From: Euperipatoides rowelli
Taxonomy: Eukaryota > Onychophora > Udeonychophora > Euonychophora > Peripatopsidae
DNA: 11,299 nt
Reading direction: 5' to 3' (one strand)
NCBI GenBank assembly: GCA_003024985.2
Contig: PXIH01S0000790.1
A model generated the notes under the pieces. That model was not told the DNA's origin and searched no databases. It saw only the letters and a list, made by a program, of their open reading frames with translations. This document shows, one piece after another, positions 7,991-11,299 of this stretch. The number at the start of each line of letters is the position of its first letter. The first letter of the stretch is position 1. The position numbers were made by a program, and so were the translations under genes.

Positions 7991-8219
7991 TTAACCAATC
8001 AATTTAGTTTCTGAGGTAATCTGTGCAGATAACTTTTTTTTACATGGATACTATAATATAAAGTTGTAAAGCAGCAAGTATCTTTCAGATTTTTCAGTCA
8101 TCGGAAATCATAATTCCAGATGACTGAAAATCTGAAAGACACTTGCTACATAGCAGTATAGTATCTGCCTAGCAAACTTATCTACATGGATTACCCAGAA
8201 ACAATTGTTGATTGATTAA
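7991..8219. mobile_element. Palindromic foldback/MITE-like element, 229 bases
   Basis: The left arm (7991-8102) aligns with the reverse complement of the right arm (8119-8219) almost end to end, with small gaps. Shared blocks in order are ttaaYcaatcaa, gtttctgRggtaatc, Ycagataa/tagataa, gatactata, then a near-perfect inner stem of about 29 bases (8073-8102 with 8119-8147; one mismatch and one extra T). The loop is 16 bases and itself has ggaa/ttcc. Both ends are TTAA (7991-7994, 8216-8219), which could be a target duplication of the piggyBac type or simply part of the repeat. There is no coding capacity, so it would be non-autonomous. The inner 75-base hairpin also has the shape of a microRNA precursor. 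Confidence 0.75.
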
Positions 8220-8522
8220 AGGTTGTTTCTTTAATTTCTTTCAAAAGGATTAAAGGACAAAATAAGAAAAGTGACATTAAAGACCCAAGTTTTATCCGGA
8301 CATTTGGACAGAAGATACAGAAAAGTAATTTTCATATACAGTAAAAGAAGATGAAAACTTAGAAAAAAAAATACATCTGTGACTAAGAATTAACATTAGA
8401 GGTCAAAGGAAGACAAGAAATACGGATAATAAAAAAGCATTTAAAATAGCCTACTCACTCATTATCTTTAAACATAACAAAATGAAGATGATGGGATATA
8501 ATTTTCTGCTCTTTCAATGTCT
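8220..8522. other. Spacer between two miniature elements
   Basis: Purine-rich, AT-rich sequence with no frame or motif recognised. It ends at the TTAA of the next element. Confidence 0.4.
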
Positions 8523-8760
8523 TTAACTCTTTCCACGCCACACTAAAATTGCATTGATTGCATTCTTTTAAATCCCCTGATTTTAATTTTAGTTCTTTTT
8601 AAAAAATCATTTGTTATGATTAAATACAAATATATTTTAGTCCCTTTGAACATAAATTTTACTAATTTGAAGCTTTTTGAGGCTAACAATGATTGTTAAT
8701 TTGATGAATTGTAAAGAAAAAATGTCTACATATTACCGTCAGTGGAGTGGTAAGGGTTAA
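8523..8760. mobile_element. TTAA-flanked MITE, piggyBac-like
   Basis: TTAA occurs at 8523-8526 and 8757-8760. Directly inside, the left end reads ctctttccacgccac and the reverse complement of the right end reads cccttaccactccac, 12 of 15 identical. TTAA target duplication with C-Y-C-T-T termini is the pattern of piggyBac-superfamily transposons and their non-autonomous derivatives. The 230-base interior is AT-rich with no reading frame, so movement would have needed a transposase from elsewhere. Terminal decay suggests an old insertion. Family-level assignment is inference from ends only. Confidence 0.6.
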
Positions 8761-9101
8761 ATGAGTTACTTCTAGCTTACATGACTAAGATTCAAACTCA
8801 ACTTTAGTTAAGATTTACAAAATTTGGTAATTGTAGTATTTCTTATGATAATGATGGAAACCCAAAAAGATTCACATAATGTAGTAACTTAGTTATTACT
8901 AATGGTACAAAGTAAACTAAAATTATTATATAGAAAATATTTAAGAAAAAATAAAGCTTTTGAAAGTTATTAGTAAAATATTACAATGGAGAAATACAAA
9001 TGATTGTAATAAATTACAAAAAAAAAAAAGTTAAAAAAAAAAAAGCATAGAACCTTATTCTTTAACATTTTCCTATTTCATGCAAGAGGATTATTATCAT
9101 T
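8761..9101. other. AT-rich non-coding stretch
   Basis: No gene recognised. Contains two A runs of 11-12 separated by gtt near 9019-9044, which are simple low-complexity sequence. Confidence 0.45.
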
Positions 9102-9175
9102 ATTAATTTTATTATTCATTTAATATTGATTGTATAAATGAAGAATATTATTAATTTCATATAATATGAAATTAA
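9102..9175. repeat. Adjacent AT-rich hairpins
   Basis: First, 21-base arms at 9102-9122 and 9135-9155 pair at 18 of 21 positions around a 12-base loop. Second, overlapping its end, ttaatttcatat (9151-9162) and atatgaaattaa (9164-9175) form a perfect 12-base palindrome with one central base. The two stems share bases, so they are alternatives. The composition is almost pure AT, which lowers the significance. Confidence 0.6.
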
Positions 9176-10290
9176 ATACATATTCATATAATGACTTAAA
9201 TAACTTGATTCATAAAAGAAATTAGTGGTGATTAGGCTATTCTTCCATGAAATGGAAAAATGTTAAGATAATTGTCTGTAATTTAAGAGTTTTAAAAGAA
9301 ATAATGCTATTATTGTTAGCAATAAAATAATAAAATTGTCATTTTCATTTTAAGTGCCTTTGTTTATAAAGGAAATAAACCATATATTCTGACAAAGCAA
9401 CAGGAAAACTGTTCAAATAATATGACCCTCTCCCTCCCATCGAGTATTTTAACAACCCCGTTAGAATAAACAGAAGACGTTTCCTGTTAACTTAATTGTA
9501 CAAAGATGAGGAGAAAACAACTATAATTAGAATCATTTAATTAGACAATTATTCTCACTTTAATACCTGCAAAACTATCATGAAAAACATCATATTATTA
9601 TTGAATTATAGTTACATTTAATGCAGCATTACAGTACAGATCATAATTCATAATAATTTCTATAGGTTTCGTTAAATAAAGTTTAAAATTGTATAAAATG
9701 ACACAAATAAAGCAATTAGGCTAATACAACAATGTTATTTCCACATATTTTGCAGGTAAGAATTTAAAATTATGTGCATTATGTATAATGTCTATAATAA
9801 AATGATATAGACTACAAATAATACACAGTGATAAAGGATAATGAAGGCGAGATGGATTTCTGAAAGATCAATATTCGATTACAATAGAGAATGACAGTAA
9901 AATTTAACAATGTTTACCTATAAAAGTTAAACTTCTTTTAAACTAAACAATTCTTTCCAAAACTAAAAAAAAAGGTTGTGAAGAACTTGCTAGAAAATTA
10001 ACATAATCTATTTATATTTAGAAATTGTTTAAAATAATAAATCTATTATCATTAAAATATTGTGCAGTCTATATATCATTCCAATTATGGTTATATGAGA
10101 TTCAAAATACAGCTCTGTAAAAAAAAACACATTACTTTCTGGGTTCACATTCCATCACATTCAGCACTTTTATGTCCTATACCTTAATATATTATTTGAA
10201 TCTCCAATTTTCTATATTAAGCTCCTGGTGTGTTAAAATATAAAATTAATTATTATAACATATTAAAAGCTGAGAAGTAAAAATTAATAT
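9176..10290. other. AT-rich non-coding stretch
   Basis: No gene, RNA or tandem array recognised. A weak inverted pair lies at about 9595-9610 and 9642-9657 (ttattgaattata against cataattcataa). Everything else is short A/T runs. Confidence 0.45.
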
Positions 10291-10291
10291 A

Positions 10292-10350
10292 TACTAAGGT
10301 GGGATTTGAACCCACAAGCCGGCAAATGGCTTTTAAATCCCAGATTAGGA
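10292..10350 (-). tRNA. tRNA-like 3' fragment with a perfect T-arm
   Basis: Read on the minus strand, 10315-10299 is gtggg-ttcaaat-cccac, a perfect 5-base stem with a 7-base TTCRANT loop. That is a canonical T-arm and internal B box for RNA polymerase III. Just 5' on the same strand, aagcc-atttgcc-ggctt forms a perfect 5-base stem with a 7-base loop. It could be a long variable arm of Leu/Ser type, or an anticodon arm with the variable loop missing. A run of five T lies about 9 bases past the putative acceptor end, as a terminator would. No A box and no matching 5' acceptor strand were found; poly-A/T sequence lies where they should be. Most likely a broken tRNA gene or the relic of a tRNA-derived SINE. 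Confidence 0.35.
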
Positions 10351-10480
10351 CATTTTTTTTAAAAAAGATTTTTTTTTTCAGAAATGGATGGCTTAGATAT
10401 GGTTATCCAAAAACATATGAAGAAGTCATAATTGCCTATAGACCTGATTTCTGTGGAACCTCACTTCATTGAAAGATTAA

Positions 10481-10870
10481 ACTTTTTCTGAAGTTTTTCC
10501 ATCTGTTAAGAAAATTGAAGAACTGTGGCAAAAGCCATCCATATCTACATTGTCACATAAAAGAATACCAATACTGCAAATTATCCATGTATAATGATAA
10601 GTACAGTAATCTAATAAAACTTACAAAAGAAGTTCTTGCAATATAAACTTTGTTTTGAAGCTACAAAAATTTAGAGTTGATAATACATTGAAGATGTTTG
10701 ATAATGGTAAATGCCAATGCAGTGATATTCCATCATGACATTGTGAGAAGGATAACAAAGTACCAATTTAAGAACATGAATTTCTCCAATACCAGAGGAG
10801 CACTAGAAATTAGTTTTTTTGGTTATGTTGATTTAAAAGACTGAAACTCAAGAGAAAAGAGGAAGTTTAA
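10481..10870 (+). pseudogene. Broken copy of an uncharacterised CxC-motif protein
   Basis: No working frame exists, but conserved-looking blocks follow one another mainly in frame 2. First is EVFPSVKKIEELWQKPSIS then TLSHKRIPILQIIH (10490-10588). Next is YNDKYSNLIKLTKE in frame 3 (10590-10631). Back in frame 2 come LKMFDNGKCQCSDIPS (10688-10735), a stop, HCEKDNKVP (10739-10765), a stop, and EFLQYQRSTR (10778-10807). After another stop the sequence appears to continue FGYVDLKD in another frame. The order of blocks (a Leu-Trp-Lys helix, KY-x-x-L-x-K, FD-x-x-K-C-x-C, C-E-K-x-x-K-V-P, E-F-L-x-x-Q-R-x-x-R) matches an uncharacterised multi-copy protein type I recall from arthropod genomes; this is from memory and unnamed. 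The paired Cys could bind metal. At least one frameshift and three stops break it. Function unknown. Confidence 0.5.
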
Positions 10871-11120
10871 CCAGTAAGAAAGTCCCTATCAGATTAGAGA
10901 TAAGAATCCCAGAATCAGAAACCAAGGCATTAGCATGAAGCAGATGCAAGAGGAAACATCTATTCTGAGATATCAAATAATGCTACTGAATCATCAGATG
11001 ATCCCCAAAGGTGAGGAAATGAATCCATTCCATTATCATCAGCTACATCCCCAAAGATGTGACTACAGATATATACCTTAGCCATTCTGTGTTTCAAGAT
11101 TTTTGGAATAATTTCTAAAG
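10871..11120 (+). other. Purine-rich sequence downstream of the CxC remnant
   Basis: Less AT-rich than the region before 10300, and probably the decayed 3' part of the same coding sequence. One frame contains ATESSDDP, a Ser/Asp-rich stretch of the kind common in disordered tails. No domain can be named. It leads directly into the tandem array. Confidence 0.3.
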
Positions 11121-11299
11121 AAAACATCAGTAAGTTATTGGTCAGAGCAAAGTCAGAAGGAAAACATCAGTAAGTTATTGGTCAGAGCAAAGTCAGATGA
11201 AAAACATCAGTAAGTTATTAATCAGAGCAAAGTCAGATGAAAACATCAGTAAGTTATTGGTCAGAACAAAGTCAGATGGAAAACATCAGTAAGTTATTG
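11121..11299 (+). repeat. 40-base minisatellite, at least 4.5 copies, cut by window end
   Basis: Units start at 11121, 11161, 11201, 11240 and 11280; the third is 39 bases and the last is truncated by the window edge. Each opens with aaaacatcagtaagttatt, then a g/a-variable step, then tcagaRcaaagtcaga and a variable gaagg/gatga/gatg/gatgg end. Copies are over 90% identical by eye, so the array is young compared with the decayed sequence before it. The unit length is not a multiple of three, and cag-taa gives a stop in one frame, so it is unlikely to encode protein repeats. Every copy contains GTAAGT. Confidence 0.95.

Noticed and set aside
11121-11299. Coding repeat forming the tail of the CxC protein
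   Set aside because: The 40-base unit is not a multiple of three and brings a stop in one frame, so repeats would change frame from unit to unit.

Overview
This window is AT-rich, gene-poor eukaryotic DNA, most likely from an invertebrate and probably an arthropod. Evidence: a decayed Ty3/gypsy LTR retrotransposon with metazoan-type domain order, a degenerate copy of a protein type I recall from arthropod genomes, miniature inverted-repeat elements and a minisatellite. There is no operon, no bacterial ribosome-binding site, no rRNA and no intact protein-coding gene that I can defend. The species cannot be named from sequence alone.

Layout. 1-360 is a relatively GC-richer block of unknown origin. 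361-865 is T-rich and empty, ending at a 12-base C run. About 898-4605 is the retrotransposon. In order it holds two Gag zinc knuckles, an aspartic protease, reverse transcriptase, RNase H, an HHCC zinc finger, the integrase core and an integrase C-terminal domain. Its reading frame switches at least eleven times and it carries a dozen or more stops, so it is dead. A possible polypurine tract and 3' LTR start lie near 4634-4641. A GC-richer stretch at 4811-5035 is either the rest of that LTR or a small host exon.

5040-7990 is AT-rich intergenic or intronic sequence with one exon-like hydrophobic reading frame (5702-6016). 7991-8219 is an almost fully palindromic element with arms of about 100-112 bases. 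8523-8760 is a second miniature element bounded by TTAA with CYCTT-type terminal inverted repeats, as in piggyBac-derived MITEs. 8761-10290 is AT-rich with some hairpins. 10299-10315 is a perfect tRNA-type T-arm on the minus strand. 10481-10870 is a frameshifted remnant of an uncharacterised protein with a paired CxC motif. The window ends inside a 40-base tandem repeat (11121-11299).

The recognisable parts are relics and do not work together as a pathway. The most promising leads are the CxC-protein remnant next to the minisatellite, and the two neighbouring non-autonomous elements. I found no evidence for a new functional system.
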